The position numbers were made by a program, and so were the translations under genes. Positions 57,301 through 63,054 of a stretch of DNA of 64,000 nt are shown here, piece by piece (position 1 is the first letter of the stretch; every line of letters begins with the position of its first letter). The stretch is from Diospyros lotus (Eukaryota; Streptophyta; Magnoliopsida; Ericales; Ebenaceae). The DNA is taken from positions 2,224,393 to 2,288,392 of the forward strand of contig NC_068352.1 in the NCBI RefSeq assembly GCF_014633365.1. Direction: 5' to 3'. Below the pieces are notes generated by a model, which saw only the letters and a program-made list of their open reading frames with translations, searched no databases and was not told where the DNA came from.

Positions 57301-58535
57301 ACATCACATGTTTGCACCATCTTTAGGTTATTCATTCTATTTATGTGACCATTTGGTTCAGATTTATTTATGGACTTTCCAGTCATTCATCTGATTGATG
57401 TTTCCATTGGCCATTTAGTTATTACAAGCTTGTGATCCCAAGTAGGCCCCCACCACATCCTCAAGACTCGTGTCATCCAAACACTAGAAAAGATCAATCA
57501 CCTAACAAGGTCATAGGATACTTCCAAGTGAAAAAGATGGTTTCCCTCATTCATCAAGGAATGAAAAGAAACTATCATTTTCAAATTACAAAGATTAAGC
57601 ATATGGAGAATTCATGCATGTTTCTAAACAATCAAATAGATCTGTACTACACGTTCACAATTAGAAGTTCACAAATGGATATGTTTTGAAGAAGAGACAA
57701 AAAGTGTTGAATATTTTATTCATGTGTTAGGTATATATACAACTCTACAAGGTACCACTTAGAAAAGCCAATAACTATATACAAGGTTAAGCATGTACAA
57801 CACTATAAAACTACCAGTATAGTTTGCGGTTATGATCATTTCTTTGACTTTTCTTTAAATATTCTGGATCTTTTGGCAGATACATACCTCATAGAACTTG
57901 AAAAACACTTTTAACCCGCCTAATGTATACAAATGAACAAAGCCCAAACATACCAACAGAAGAGAAAGGGTAAGAACTGCCCTTTGCTTATGTTCTATAC
58001 CTGTGCCATGCTTGCTCATAGCTGAATAATGAGCTTTTCATAAGCTTCACTGGAACCTCACATGTTCCATCTGCATCATTTCAAAGTGTAAACAATGCCC
58101 AAACAAGCTTATAATTTAACCCATCAAGCAGATACAAGCAGCATACCATGTCGTTGCAAAGCCACTAAAAGGGACTCTTCAGTTTTAGTGCTTGCATAAA
58201 TGATCAAAGGCTTGGCTTGATATTTTACTGAAACAGCTTGATTCACAAGTATTTATAAGATGCATGAAAATAAACATGATGAGAGAACTATTAGATCCTA
58301 TGAAAATGAAAATGAAAATGGAAATAAGAAAGGTAGAATAACAAGAAGAAATTCCAATTGAAAAAATACCAAATCAAAGTCCTCCATTTGAGGTCTTACG
58401 CAATGCAAAGCCAAATTTGCAAGATTTATGAAATTCATACCCATATCTATTAGAGGAAAATCCTGTCTGCCATCTTCCCAAACTTCCATCACATAGAGTT
58501 GGCGAACACTTGAATTGTAGTAAGAGATTCCAATT
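13299..58535 (-). CDS. MSH5: MSH5, meiotic MutS homologue (first short coding exon outside window)
   Basis: MSH5 forms a heterodimer with MSH4 that binds and stabilises recombination intermediates to promote interfering crossovers in meiotic prophase. I traced 32 GT-AG exons whose phases all agree, giving about 784 residues ending [20 protein letters not shown] then IFPH and a stop. Plant MSH5 is about 800 residues, so only about 20-25 N-terminal residues are missing. The protein has no N-terminal mismatch-binding domain, as expected for MSH5. It has the MutS core and lever regions and a complete ATPase: Walker [10 protein letters not shown], the STFMIDLHQ motif, Walker [12 protein letters not shown] and the VLVCTHLTE His loop. 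No stop, frameshift or lost catalytic residue is visible. Two introns reach 20.9 kb and 5.1 kb through transposon insertion. The exon lists are given in the four block entries that follow. Confidence 0.97.
13754..13777. repeat. G24 homopolymer in an MSH5 intron
   Basis: Twenty-four consecutive G on the plus strand (C on the MSH5 transcript strand). It is one of four long G/C runs in introns of this gene. Confidence 0.95.
14023..14442 (-). mobile_element. Solo LTR (420 bp) in an MSH5 intron
   Basis: It starts TGTCATGTACCT and ends AGGTACATGACA, a 12-bp inverted terminal repeat of the TG...CA type. CAAAT flanks both sides (14018-14022 and 14443-14447), a 5-bp target duplication. No internal retrotransposon sequence remains, so this is the product of LTR-LTR recombination. 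A TATATAAG motif near 14231-14245 on the minus strand and the purine-rich plus strand indicate minus orientation, the same sense as MSH5. Confidence 0.88.
16040..16290 (+). mobile_element. RTE-type LINE fragment (RT C-terminal part)
   Basis: A plus-strand translation gives [14 protein letters not shown] followed by [15 protein letters not shown], matching the RTE LINE at 46990-47100 almost residue for residue. It sits antisense in an MSH5 intron (15622-16407) and ends about 120 bases before the exon at 16408. It is a truncated, broken fragment. Confidence 0.85.
18484..21646 (-). CDS. MSH5: MSH5 exon block encoding lever/clamp helices
   Basis: Exons (3' to 5'): 18484-18548, 18673-18762, 18863-18959, 19285-19384, 19476-19549, 21133-21214, 21289-21339, 21569-21646. 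They encode, N to [144 protein letters not shown]. These match the conserved MSH5 central region in order and spacing. The intron 19550-21132 contains a TRIM element. Confidence 0.95.
19967..20263 (-). mobile_element. TRIM (miniature LTR retrotransposon), complete
   Basis: ATATG flanks both sides (19962-19966 and 20264-20268). Two direct repeats of about 86 bp (19967-20053 and 20178-20263) surround a core of about 124 bp. On the minus strand the core begins after a TGGTATTAAAGTAG primer-binding-like site and ends in GAGGGGGCA, a polypurine tract. There is no coding capacity. Two related copies lie at 26786-27086 and 28541-28632. It is inside an MSH5 intron. Confidence 0.88.
21883..22954 (+). 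mobile_element. Solo LTR of a SIRE/Maximus-like Copia element (1072 bp)
   Basis: GTTCC flanks both sides (21878-21882 and 22955-22959). It starts TGTTGTATTAATTTTGATG and ends TCTAACA. A TATAAATTT motif lies near 22395, and the 3' part has AATTCACCTCCCCTCTGGGG, typical of sirevirus LTR ends. The internal CTGTCGAC/TCGACCGATT motifs repeat several times. It supplies most of the 2.2-kb MSH5 intron 21647-23837. Small frames inside it are not genes. Confidence 0.85.
23838..31938 (-). CDS. MSH5: MSH5 exon block encoding the MutS core region
   Basis: Exons (3' to 5'): 23838-23882, 23979-24080, 25245-25301, 29376-29462, 29742-29799, 29883-29914, 29989-30016, 30101-30208, 31787-31938. They encode, N to [40 protein letters not shown] with [122 protein letters not shown]. 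For exon 29376-29462 I chose the acceptor at 29463-29464 because it restores the conserved RLNA-ISFF junction; an alternative AG a few bases upstream would shift the frame. A 28-nt microexon (29989-30016) is present. Confidence 0.94.
24380..24890 (-). mobile_element. 5'-truncated L1-type LINE (ORF2 C terminus and 3' UTR)
   Basis: On the minus strand 24885-24680 translates to [17 protein letters not shown] then [20 protein letters not shown], the cysteine-poor C-terminal segment typical of plant L1 ORF2. A noncoding tail ends in TTATTTC plus an A-rich run near 24382-24412. A C18-G-C7 tract lies inside the tail. It is inserted in sense orientation in the MSH5 intron 24081-25244. Confidence 0.75.
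24477..24502. repeat. C18-G-C7 tract
   Basis: A near-homopolymer of C on the plus strand within the L1 tail, which becomes poly(G) on the MSH5 transcript strand. Confidence 0.95.
25766..25798. repeat. C26-G-C6 tract
   Basis: A long C run on the plus strand in the 4.1-kb MSH5 intron 25302-29375, followed by A-rich sequence. Read on the minus strand it produces a glycine-only ORF start that is an artefact. Confidence 0.95.
26786..27086 (+). mobile_element. TRIM, complete, nested in the RTE LINE
   Basis: Two direct repeats starting TGTTGAGAGTA(A/C)AAATAAT surround a core with AATGGTATTAGAGTAG (primer-binding-like) at the left and GTGAGGGGGCA (polypurine) at the right. Flanking sequences TTTTT and TTTTC are an imperfect 5-bp duplication. 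It has the same family structure as 19967-20263 in the opposite orientation. Confidence 0.82.
28541..28632 (+). mobile_element. TRIM solo LTR, nested in the RTE LINE
   Basis: A single 92-bp copy of the TRIM terminal repeat from TGTTGAGAGTAAAAATAAT to ATTTAACA. It is flanked by AACAT and AACGT, a 5-bp duplication with one mismatch. The LINE reading (QNMN... to ...VVEMSV) resumes after it. Confidence 0.8.
30279..31749. mobile_element. Possible Harbinger-like non-autonomous element
   Basis: Left end GAGCTTGTTTGATTGTG and right end (inverse complement) GGCCTGTTTGAGAGAG form weak inverted repeats of the same GGCCTGTTTG class as the element at 1522-2647. Flanks are CAA and TAA. The interior is AT-rich noncoding DNA containing a later solo LTR (30939-31223). 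It would account for most of the MSH5 intron 30209-31786. The ends are degenerate, so this is tentative. Confidence 0.4.
30939..31223 (-). mobile_element. Solo LTR (285 bp) in an MSH5 intron
   Basis: It starts TGTCAAG and ends CTTGACA, with CTCGA on both sides (30934-30938 and 31224-31228). It shares with the solo LTR at 14023 a CTAGGGTTT start, a GA-rich block and a GAATTC-like motif, so the two probably belong to related families in the same (minus) orientation. Confidence 0.86.
31939..33019 (-). other. Left part of the 20.9-kb MSH5 intron
   Basis: Mostly unique-looking AT-rich sequence with a short GA microsatellite near 32274-32291 and an RTE 3'-end fragment at 32570-32665. No gene is visible. 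Confidence 0.6.
32570..32665 (-). mobile_element. RTE LINE 3'-end fragment
   Basis: The minus strand reads a [13 protein letters not shown] tail, then GTGGATTAAGACTTG and TTGTTGT, corresponding to the 3' end of the RTE at 47480-47548 (SRIHVADPT then a TTG microsatellite). It is a very short, severely 5'-truncated insertion. Confidence 0.7.
33934..35880 (+). mobile_element. Large solo LTR (1947 bp) inside the minus-strand Copia
   Basis: It begins TGTAACACCCCAC and ends CAGGTGTTACA. Flanks TTTGG and TCTGG are a 5-bp duplication with one mismatch, and the Copia reading frame region continues on both sides. TATAAATA at 34536-34543 gives a promoter in plus orientation. The TGTAACACCC terminus and length suit Tekay-type Gypsy LTRs. 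Internal GAAGATTTGGAATGATTGGA-like units repeat at 34373-34500, and a roughly 70-bp direct repeat lies at 35262-35396. Confidence 0.8.
34373..34500. repeat. Minisatellite of about 30 bp units inside the solo LTR
   Basis: Repeats of AGAAGATTTGGAATG(A/G)TTGG in about four degenerate copies. Inverse-complement versions of the same motif occur at 35265-35360, so the LTR could form a long-range hairpin. The repeat creates a minus-strand frame with an iterated [14 protein letters not shown] motif, which is not a gene. Confidence 0.7.
36228..36373. mobile_element. Mutator-like miniature element (146 bp)
   Basis: A perfect 9-bp duplication GATCACCTC flanks it (36219-36227 and 36374-36382), the size expected for Mutator-like transposons. 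Inverted ends CATGGTTGTTAAAC and AAGGTTGTTAAAAT share GGTTGTTAAA. The interior is built of repeated TACGATTTTAC units. It sits inside the RT region of the minus-strand Copia. Confidence 0.85.
37811..38466 (+). mobile_element. LTR plus 5' leader of another retrotransposon, truncated
   Basis: After an LTR-like stretch containing CTATAAATATA near 38001 and an AATAAA-like run, GTGGTATCAGAGCGG at 38222-38236 is a clear initiator-methionine tRNA primer-binding site in plus orientation. A short gag-like start ([20 protein letters not shown]) follows from 38251. It is cut off at 38467 by the Gypsy 3' LTR and itself truncates the Copia to its left. The exact LTR start is uncertain. Confidence 0.65.
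38467..38944 (-). mobile_element. 3' LTR of the minus-strand Gypsy
   Basis: It is bounded on the right by the polypurine tract (AATTGCCCCTCTCTT on the plus strand). Its left 230 bases match 52064-52299 closely, starting (T/G)(A/T)TCACAATCCCGAAAG. It contains a GA-rich block, a GAATTCTTCTGATTTTTCAT motif and TATATAAGCC. A TGTCACAC...GTGTGACA-type terminus is visible at the right end. Confidence 0.85.
39038..40001 (-). pseudogene. Gypsy integrase core and chromodomain-like C terminus
   Basis: 39291-40001 reads [37 protein letters not shown] and [19 protein letters not shown], the integrase core with Asp, Asp and Glu positions present. 39038-39310, in another frame, continues with [20 protein letters not shown] and then [10 protein letters not shown], resembling a chromodomain. 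A frameshift or stop near 39300 separates the two. Confidence 0.85.
39981..40743 (-). mobile_element. Solo LTR (763 bp) inside the Gypsy integrase
   Basis: CTATC flanks both sides (39976-39980 and 40744-40748). It starts TGTTGCGAAC and ends AACACCATCA on the plus strand. The integrase reading (LEGKDS on one side, [10 protein letters not shown] on the other) is split exactly at the duplicated bases. The inverse complement starts with an AAACGGTGTCGTT motif near the end, common near the 5' end of plant LTRs, hence minus orientation. Confidence 0.82.
40644..42398 (-). pseudogene. Gypsy RT, RNase H and integrase zinc-finger region
   Basis: From the 5' side: RT part 1 (42162-42398: [30 protein letters not shown]), RT part 2 (41677-41967: [20 protein letters not shown]), RNase H (41032-41628: [31 protein letters not shown]), integrase zinc region (40644-40904: [20 protein letters not shown]). 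The FDD catalytic motif region around 41990-42080 lies between open frames and is shifted. Stops and frameshifts occur between all parts. Confidence 0.85.
42736..42933 (+). mobile_element. 5' LTR of the plus-strand Copia
   Basis: It runs from TGCTGAATCTAGCC to GATTTCTAAGT, immediately followed by the tRNA-Met-type primer-binding site. Relative to the 3' LTR (50195-50403) it lacks an 11-base start (TGCTGGAATTG), so its 5' end is either slightly deleted or differently processed. Confidence 0.85.
43467..44714 (+). pseudogene. Copia gag and protease with an internal stop
   Basis: 43467-43691 starts [18 protein letters not shown] and reads [20 protein letters not shown], the gag N terminus, and ends at a TAG where Trp is usual. 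43707-44714 continues with [17 protein letters not shown], a [18 protein letters not shown] knuckle and the aspartic protease motif [12 protein letters not shown]. The frame ends at 44714, just before the integrase frame begins at 44726, implying a small frameshift. Confidence 0.88.
44726..45236 (+). pseudogene. Copia integrase N-terminal part, interrupted by the LINE
   Basis: [20 protein letters not shown] with [10 protein letters not shown] forms the His-Cys zinc region; [11 protein letters not shown] and [20 protein letters not shown] give the first core Asp residues. The reading switches to LINE sequence at about 45237, so the long 368-residue open frame here is a Copia-LINE fusion by chance. 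The integrase continues at about 47549. Confidence 0.87.
45237..47548 (+). mobile_element. 5'-truncated RTE-type LINE nested in the Copia integrase
   Basis: It starts in the endonuclease ([30 protein letters not shown]). The RT follows in two frames: 46077-46538 ([51 protein letters not shown]) and 46572-47303 ([20 protein letters not shown], catalytic [12 protein letters not shown]). The 3' end reads [28 protein letters not shown] and a (TTG)n tail rather than poly(A), which points to the RTE clade. It has a few stops and shifts but is better preserved than the copies at 16040 and 26190, and its FADD motif is intact. Confidence 0.9.
47554..50187 (+). CDS. Copia integrase end, reverse transcriptase and RNase H
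   Basis: The region resumes the integrase after the LINE, with [20 protein letters not shown] in 47554-47778, a stop at 47778, then a 798-residue open frame 47791-50187. RT motifs: [52 protein letters not shown]. At 49231-49242 the catalytic box reads YVNN where YVDD is expected, so both catalytic Asp residues are replaced and polymerase activity should be lost. RNase [60 protein letters not shown]. The ATG at 47791 is not a genuine start, because pol is normally part of one polyprotein. Confidence 0.92.
50195..50403 (+). mobile_element. 3' LTR of the plus-strand Copia
   Basis: It follows the polypurine tract GAGGGGGAG and begins TGCTGGAATTG then TGCTGAATCTAGCC. It ends GATTTCTAAGT before the TTTTG duplication. 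Five substitutions separate it from the 5' LTR. Confidence 0.88.
50360..51957 (-). pseudogene. Gypsy gag and protease (5' portion of the minus-strand element)
   Basis: From the 5' side: 51751-51957, a coiled gag N terminus ([20 protein letters not shown]); 50873-51493, gag with [18 protein letters not shown], the [17 protein letters not shown] motif and a [14 protein letters not shown] knuckle; 50624-50851, protease [19 protein letters not shown]; then 50409-50620, [19 protein letters not shown]. The frame is then cut by the Copia insertion and picks up again at about 42730 with a [18 protein letters not shown] stretch. Stops separate the pieces. Confidence 0.88.
52064..52299 (-). mobile_element. 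Truncated 5' LTR of the minus-strand Gypsy
   Basis: It begins TGTCACAATCCCGAAAG next to a primer-binding-like site on the minus strand, and matches the 3' LTR up to about 52299 (GTGCTGCCAT). The outer half of this LTR is missing, so the right boundary of the element is a deletion or an old breakpoint, and no target duplication can be read. Confidence 0.82.
52300..52867 (-). other. Right part of the 20.9-kb MSH5 intron
   Basis: AT-rich sequence between the truncated Gypsy LTR and the donor site of exon 52868-52931. No element termini or coding signal is visible. Confidence 0.6.
52868..58535 (-). CDS. MSH5: MSH5 exon block encoding the N-terminal part
   Basis: Exons (3' to 5'): 52868-52931 ([20 protein letters not shown]), 58001-58070 ([20 protein letters not shown]), 58147-58227 ([20 protein letters not shown]), 58441-58535 ([20 protein letters not shown]). 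Phases link them across the 5.1-kb intron 52932-58000 and across the 20.9-kb intron to 31938. Residue order matches the plant MSH5 N terminus (the VSYYDCSVRQLHVLEFW region). The exon before 58535 would encode the first about 20-25 residues. I could not find it in 58536-59340, and the Gypsy element beyond 59363 probably lies in that intron. Confidence 0.93.
52998..53022. repeat. G25 homopolymer in an MSH5 intron
   Basis: Twenty-five consecutive G on the plus strand, 67 bases from exon 52868-52931. Confidence 0.95.
53530..56200 (+). mobile_element. Decayed plus-strand Ty3/Gypsy element in the 5.1-kb MSH5 intron
   Basis: Starts with an LTR-like TGTGAGGCCCTGAAATTTTC (53531). Broken pol pieces follow in order: pre-RT ([17 protein letters not shown], about 53905), RT (54145: [29 protein letters not shown]; 54276: [29 protein letters not shown]), RNase H (55038: [20 protein letters not shown]), integrase (55680-56180: [45 protein letters not shown]). 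The RT box reads YFDH, with the second catalytic Asp replaced by His. It is from a different Gypsy lineage than the elements at 38467 and 59363 and much more degraded. Confidence 0.85.
54513..54810 (-). mobile_element. 5'-truncated L1 LINE tail inserted in the decayed Gypsy RT
   Basis: A 14-bp duplication AAGTTTTCCTTACT flanks it (54499-54512 and 54811-54824). The left end is T-rich (a poly(A)-like tail on the minus strand), preceded on that strand by TTTTATGCATTAATATAATC, typical of plant L1 3' ends. No coding sequence remains. It interrupts the Gypsy RT shortly after the YFDH motif. Confidence 0.88.
56200..58000 (-). other. Remainder of the 5.1-kb MSH5 intron
   Basis: A CCCAGCCTGGGCTAGCCC-type degenerate repeat lies at about 56335-56430, then unassigned sequence, a CTTTTTT-rich tract at 57206-57240, and AT-rich sequence up to the exon at 58001. 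Small open frames on both strands have no recognisable domains. Confidence 0.5.
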
Positions 58536-59177
58536 CTGTTAATAAAAGTTGTCAAAGCCTCAATCATTTATCATATGAAACCAGAGATCAATTTAGGAAC
58601 AAAGAAACAAAAATGCATATCCTACATTTTATAACCAACTACATTGTCTTCCCAGTAGTGTTCGTTGGAGTTGGAACTCAGGCTCATTATGTTTCTTTTT
58701 TCTTTTTCCATGTGGGAATAGCCTCTTTGCAAAAAGAAAAGAAAAACAAAAGAAAGAAAGGGGAATTTTGCAAACAAAAAACAAGCCTCTCCTAACTCTC
58801 TCAAAGCAGGGAGCCTCATTTCATTGAGGACACCCTTTTTATGATCCCCATAATTTATTTGTAAACAAGCCCTTTTATTAGTCTGAAGAGTATATCAAAC
58901 ACTCACATATCATGAGTATCCAACATTTTGGGGGAAAGGGGAAGGAAGGATGCAGAGAAAGGGGAGGGAAGGAGATCTTTCTATGATCAACAAAACCAAC
59001 AGTTGATAGCATATACCATACGCAGAAATAGTGTAGTCTATATGAATCCAAGTCAAGCAAAAATAAGAAAAGGAAATAAAGATGCACATGGCAGCTGATA
59101 TTTAGCAGAAATTTTGTGCCTTCCTTAAATAGTACTTCCTCATTGCAGCAATACAAGGGCAAGGTAAAAAAAGAAGC
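58536..59177 (-). other. MSH5 intron upstream of exon 58441-58535
   Basis: AT-rich sequence with purine tracts (58928-58975). I searched the minus strand for the missing first exon, expecting a short N-terminal segment ending in an AG-phase donor, and did not find it. Open frames here lack MSH5 similarity. Confidence 0.55.
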
Positions 59178-59362
59178 CTTCAATACACGTCAGCTCGGTT
59201 GGTAAAACACTCATCCCTATTGGGGTTATGGGGCCCCAGCATTCCTTCTATGCGCTCGCAGTATTTGGTATCTCCCCGAGGCTTAACATCTCGACCCATT
59301 GGCACCCAAAGGGTGCGGCCCCTCAATACATGTCAGCTTGGTTGGTAAAACACTCATCCCTG
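59178..59362 (+). repeat. SINE-like tRNA-derived repeat, two direct copies of its head
   Basis: CAATACACGTCAGCTCGGTT then GGTAAAACACTCATCCCT (59180-59218) recurs as CAATACATGTCAGCTTGGTT then the same tail (59323-59360). The GTCAGCTCGGTTGG part resembles a tRNA A-box promoter. The first copy continues with GGGGTTATGGGGCCCCAGC. The second copy is cut by the Gypsy LTR at 59363. It does not fold as a complete tRNA in my reading. Confidence 0.45.
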
Positions 59363-59787
59363 TGTCACGGAAGGGGTCCTAGGACGGATACACTTTGTAG
59401 CTACAAGTCTTGGTTTATTTTTTGCTTACTTTCGTTATTTCCAATTACTGTAATTCTGTTAAATTCCTTGTTGTATTTGCCTTAGTCATATTAGCTGGAA
59501 GATTCCCCACGTGGAGGGAATTAGAATAGGACAAGAAGCGGTTATAACCGCATGGAGGAGGGAATCTGCTGTAGAAGCTCCCCACCGCCGAGTGCTATAT
59601 ATTCCCAACTGGTTAGAGTAAGAAGAATTAATGAGAATATCAGAATTGTTTCTCCTCTCTCATTCTTAACTCTCTCTCTCATTCTCGTTCTCTCCCTCCC
59701 TTGCTCTGTTCCGTTTTGTGTTAGTCGAATCCCACTCCTAACTCAATCTGAGCTAGGAGCAGTGGTCTTCACGGGGGTGCCATGACA
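59363..59787 (+). mobile_element. 5' LTR (425 bp) of the plus-strand Gypsy
   Basis: It starts TGTCACGGAAGGGG and ends GTGCCATGACA, TG...CA with short inverted ends, three bases before the primer-binding site. GAGTGCTATATATTCCC (about 59590) holds the probable TATA box, followed by a CT-rich region (59650-59705) that is probably transcribed leader. Confidence 0.88.
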
Positions 59788-59789
59788 AT

Positions 59790-60777
59790 TTGGTATCAGA
59801 GCCACCTTTCCTTGGACAACCGAGAAGGAAGTCGGTAATGGCAAAAGGTACTCGTATGAAGAACCTGGAATCACAACTCCAACAGACCAGCTCGGCCACG
59901 ACCGACTGTCAAAATCGGATCGACCAGCTGGAGTTAGGAGCTACCCATAACCATGAGGCTATCATGGCGTTGGACAGACGAATGGAGAACTCCATGGATT
60001 GAATGGAGCGGAGGCTGGAAGGGTCCATCGTCCGAGTGCAAGATGAATTGAGTGCTCAAATGCAATAGTTCATGGTTACGTTCGCCCGCCAGAACCCAAT
60101 CAGGCTGTCTCTTGATTTTCCACTTCGAGAGCGCACAGAACCAATCCTATAGAGGAATGAAGTTAACGGGGAACGCGGCACCTCGGAGATCAGAGCGGAC
60201 CCAGAAGAGGAGTTGACTGGATTGATGGACAGGGCTTGAGACAGGCCTATTAACCCTCACGCAGGATTTCCGATGCCTCAGATGGATATTCCCACCTTCG
60301 AGGGAATTAATCCTCGGTGGTGGCTAAGGAAGTGCGAAAGGATGTTTAAGTGGTATGGCATCCCTGAAGGGCAGAGAGTACCCCTGGCTACGGCTCATTT
60401 TAATGAAGTGGTGGATGCCTGGTATCAAGGAAGCCTTCCACAGGGTAGGATCTACACTTGGGGGGAATTCTCTGAGAAGGTGCAAGAGGTTCAAGGAAAG
60501 AAGTATGGAGGATGTTGTGGAGGAGTTTAACAAACTGAGGCAAATCGGAAGTGTGGAGAACTACCAAAGGCGCTTTGAGGAATTGAGATCTTTCATGATC
60601 CAGCACAATCCTCACCTCTCGGAGGCTTATTTTGTGTCAAGTTACTTAAGTGGCCTTAATGACGAGCTCAGACCAATGGTGAAGGTGTTGAGACCCCGAT
60701 CAATTGAGCAAGCCTCCGAAAAAGCTAGGCTGCAGGAGATGGTGGTGGAAGCCTTAATGAGAAAGCAGAGACAGTAA
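59790..60777 (+). pseudogene. Gypsy gag, broken by stops and a frameshift
   Basis: 59838-60002 reads a coiled-coil N terminus (MKNLESQLQQTSSATTD). A TGA interrupts it. 60273-60500 reads DIPTFEGINPRWWLRKCERM and GRIYTWGEFSEKVQE. A frameshift near 60500 moves reading to 60511-60777 with [20 protein letters not shown] and NPHLSEAYFVSSYLSGLNDE. It ends at TAA 60775-60777, ahead of the knuckle-containing frame. Confidence 0.88.
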
Positions 60778-60837
60778 ACGAGGGGCATAGTTGGAGGGCC
60801 ACCTAATGTTGCGGGAAGACACTCCAACCGGGATCAG

Positions 60838-63048
60838 GTGAGAGGAAGTAGTGGGGTGAGAGGGGTGGCAGGCCCCAACCCAACTTCTTTTGGAGAACAA
60901 CTAAGGGAGCAAAGAAGGCTGGCGGGATTGTGTTTCCGGTGTGGAGAGAAGTATCATGTGAGCCATCAGTGCAAAAGGCAGATACTGTTGCTGGAAGATA
61001 ATGAGGAGCCTGAACAAGCAGTAACAGAGGAAGAAGAGGAGGAGGAGGCTAAAGAGGATAATGGGGAGATATCCATCCATGCCTTGAAGGGGGTACCTAA
61101 CAGTAAAATAATGAAGGTAGAAGGTCGAGTTAAGGGGAAAGGTCTGATGGTCTTAATTGACAGTGGGAGTACCCACAGTTTTTTAGATGAAGGCACGGCC
61201 AATAAGCTGGGGTGTCAGCTCACTGGGACGCCTCCTCTGAGTGTGATCGTGGCCAATGGCCAGCAAGTGATGAGTACATCAGCGTGCAATGGATTTCGCT
61301 GGGAGATGCAGGGCGAACCCTACGAAGCAGACCTCAGATTGTTACAACTGGGGGGATGTGACGTGGTGCTGGGGGTGGATTGGATGAAGGGAGTAAGTCC
61401 GATCAGTTTTGATTTTAATCGAATGGAGGTGTCATTTGAAAAGGAAGGAAGGAGAATGATACTGGCAGAAGGCAAGGAAACCGGAGCATACAAAATGATG
61501 ACAGGAAGGAGGCTACAGAAGGTGCTCAAGGGGAAATGGAGTCAGCTAGCCAATCTATTCTCCATCATAACTTCGAAGGAAGTTCCAGGAGGGCATGGGA
61601 AGGCCTACCTAACGATCAGCTCAACTAGGGAGCCCTCTGACCAGGTAAATCACTTAGATTGCATTAATGAATTGTTAGCAGATTATGAGGACCTGTGCAT
61701 GGAACCTAATTCCCTACCTCCCGCCAGACCATATGACCATACCATTCACCTAAAGCCGAACACTGAACCCATTAATGTAAGATCCTATTGGTACCCACCT
61801 CTCCAAAAGACTGAAATAGAGAAAATGGTTCGAGAAATGCTACAACAGTCCCTTATCAGGCCCAGCCAAAGCCCCTTTGCGTCACCCGTCCTATTAGTCA
61901 AAAAGAAAGATGGGTCATAGCGATTTTGTGTGGACTATCGCCAATTTAATGCCATAACCATTAAAGATAAGTTCCCTATACCCTTGGTGGAAGACCTCTT
62001 AGATGAACTTCACCACGCCAAAATCTTTTCAAAGCTTGACTTGCGTTCGGGGTATCACCAAATTAGGATGAGACCGGATGATGTACATAAGACAGCCTTT
62101 AGGACCCATCACGGACACTTTGAGTTCTTGGTAATGCCATTTGGGCTTACCAACGCCCCGGCCCCTTTTCAGTCCCTAATGAACCGGATATTTGAACCTT
62201 ATCTTCGGAAATTTATTCTTATGTTCTTTGATGACATCTTAGTTTACAGTCCTTCCCTTAGCCAGCACCTAATTCACCTCAAAATCAGCTTGGAAATCCT
62301 CAAGTCTAACCAGCTTTTCATTAAAAAATCTAAGTGTGCATTTGGTCAAGGGCAAGTGGAGTATTTAGGGCACATTATATCCAAGGGAGGGGTTAGTACA
62401 GATCCAAAGAAGGTGGAGGCAATGGTGTCCTGGCCGAGGCCTCAGTCCATGAGAGCTTTGAGGGGATTCCTCGGCCTAATTGGATATTACTACGGTTTGT
62501 GAAAAATTATGGAATTATCAGCAAACCACTAACCGAACTACTTAAAAAGGGGAACTTCAGCTAGGAATCAGAGGCGGAGAGGGCTTTTGAGGAGCTTAAG
62601 AAAGCTATGAGCAGAGTGCCTGTGTTGGGGCTACCTGATTTTAGCAAGCCCTTTGTCTTGGAGACTGACGCATGTGGAACGGGAGTGGGGGCAATCCTGG
62701 TGCAAGAAGGGAGGCCCCTGGCTTTCTTGAGCCAAGCTTTAGGCTCGCAACATGTGGGGCTGAGTATATATGAGAAAGAGTTCATTGCGGTGCTAATGGC
62801 TGTTGATAAATGGAGGCACTACTTGGAAGCAGGGAGGTTTACGATTAAAACGAATCATGAGAGTTTGAAGTTTTTACTACAACAAAAACTACAAACACAG
62901 TTGCAAAGGAAGGGCATGGCCAAATTAATGGGATTGGACTACTTGATACAATACCGAAAAGGGAAAGAAAATGTGGTTGCTGATGCATTATCAAGGTGTC
63001 ATGAGGAGGGGAGTGTGGCAGCCATAACTACTGTGATCCCAGAATGGT
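60838..63048 (+). pseudogene. Gypsy CCHC knuckle, protease, reverse transcriptase and RNase H
   Basis: 60838-61920: CFRCGEKYHVSHQC zinc knuckle, protease [38 protein letters not shown], and the RT start VLLVKKKDGS before a TAG at 61918-61920 (Trp expected). 61930-62502: [55 protein letters not shown], catalytic [10 protein letters not shown] at 62221-62250 intact. 62607-63048: RNase [55 protein letters not shown] frameshift near 62500 separates RT and RNase H. The hAT element interrupts the frame at 63047-63054. Confidence 0.9.
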
Positions 63049-63054
63049 GCCAAC

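Noticed and set aside
59178..59240. Possible tRNA gene
   Set aside because: An A-box-like module is present, but I cannot fold acceptor, anticodon and T arms into a cloverleaf; a SINE head is more likely.
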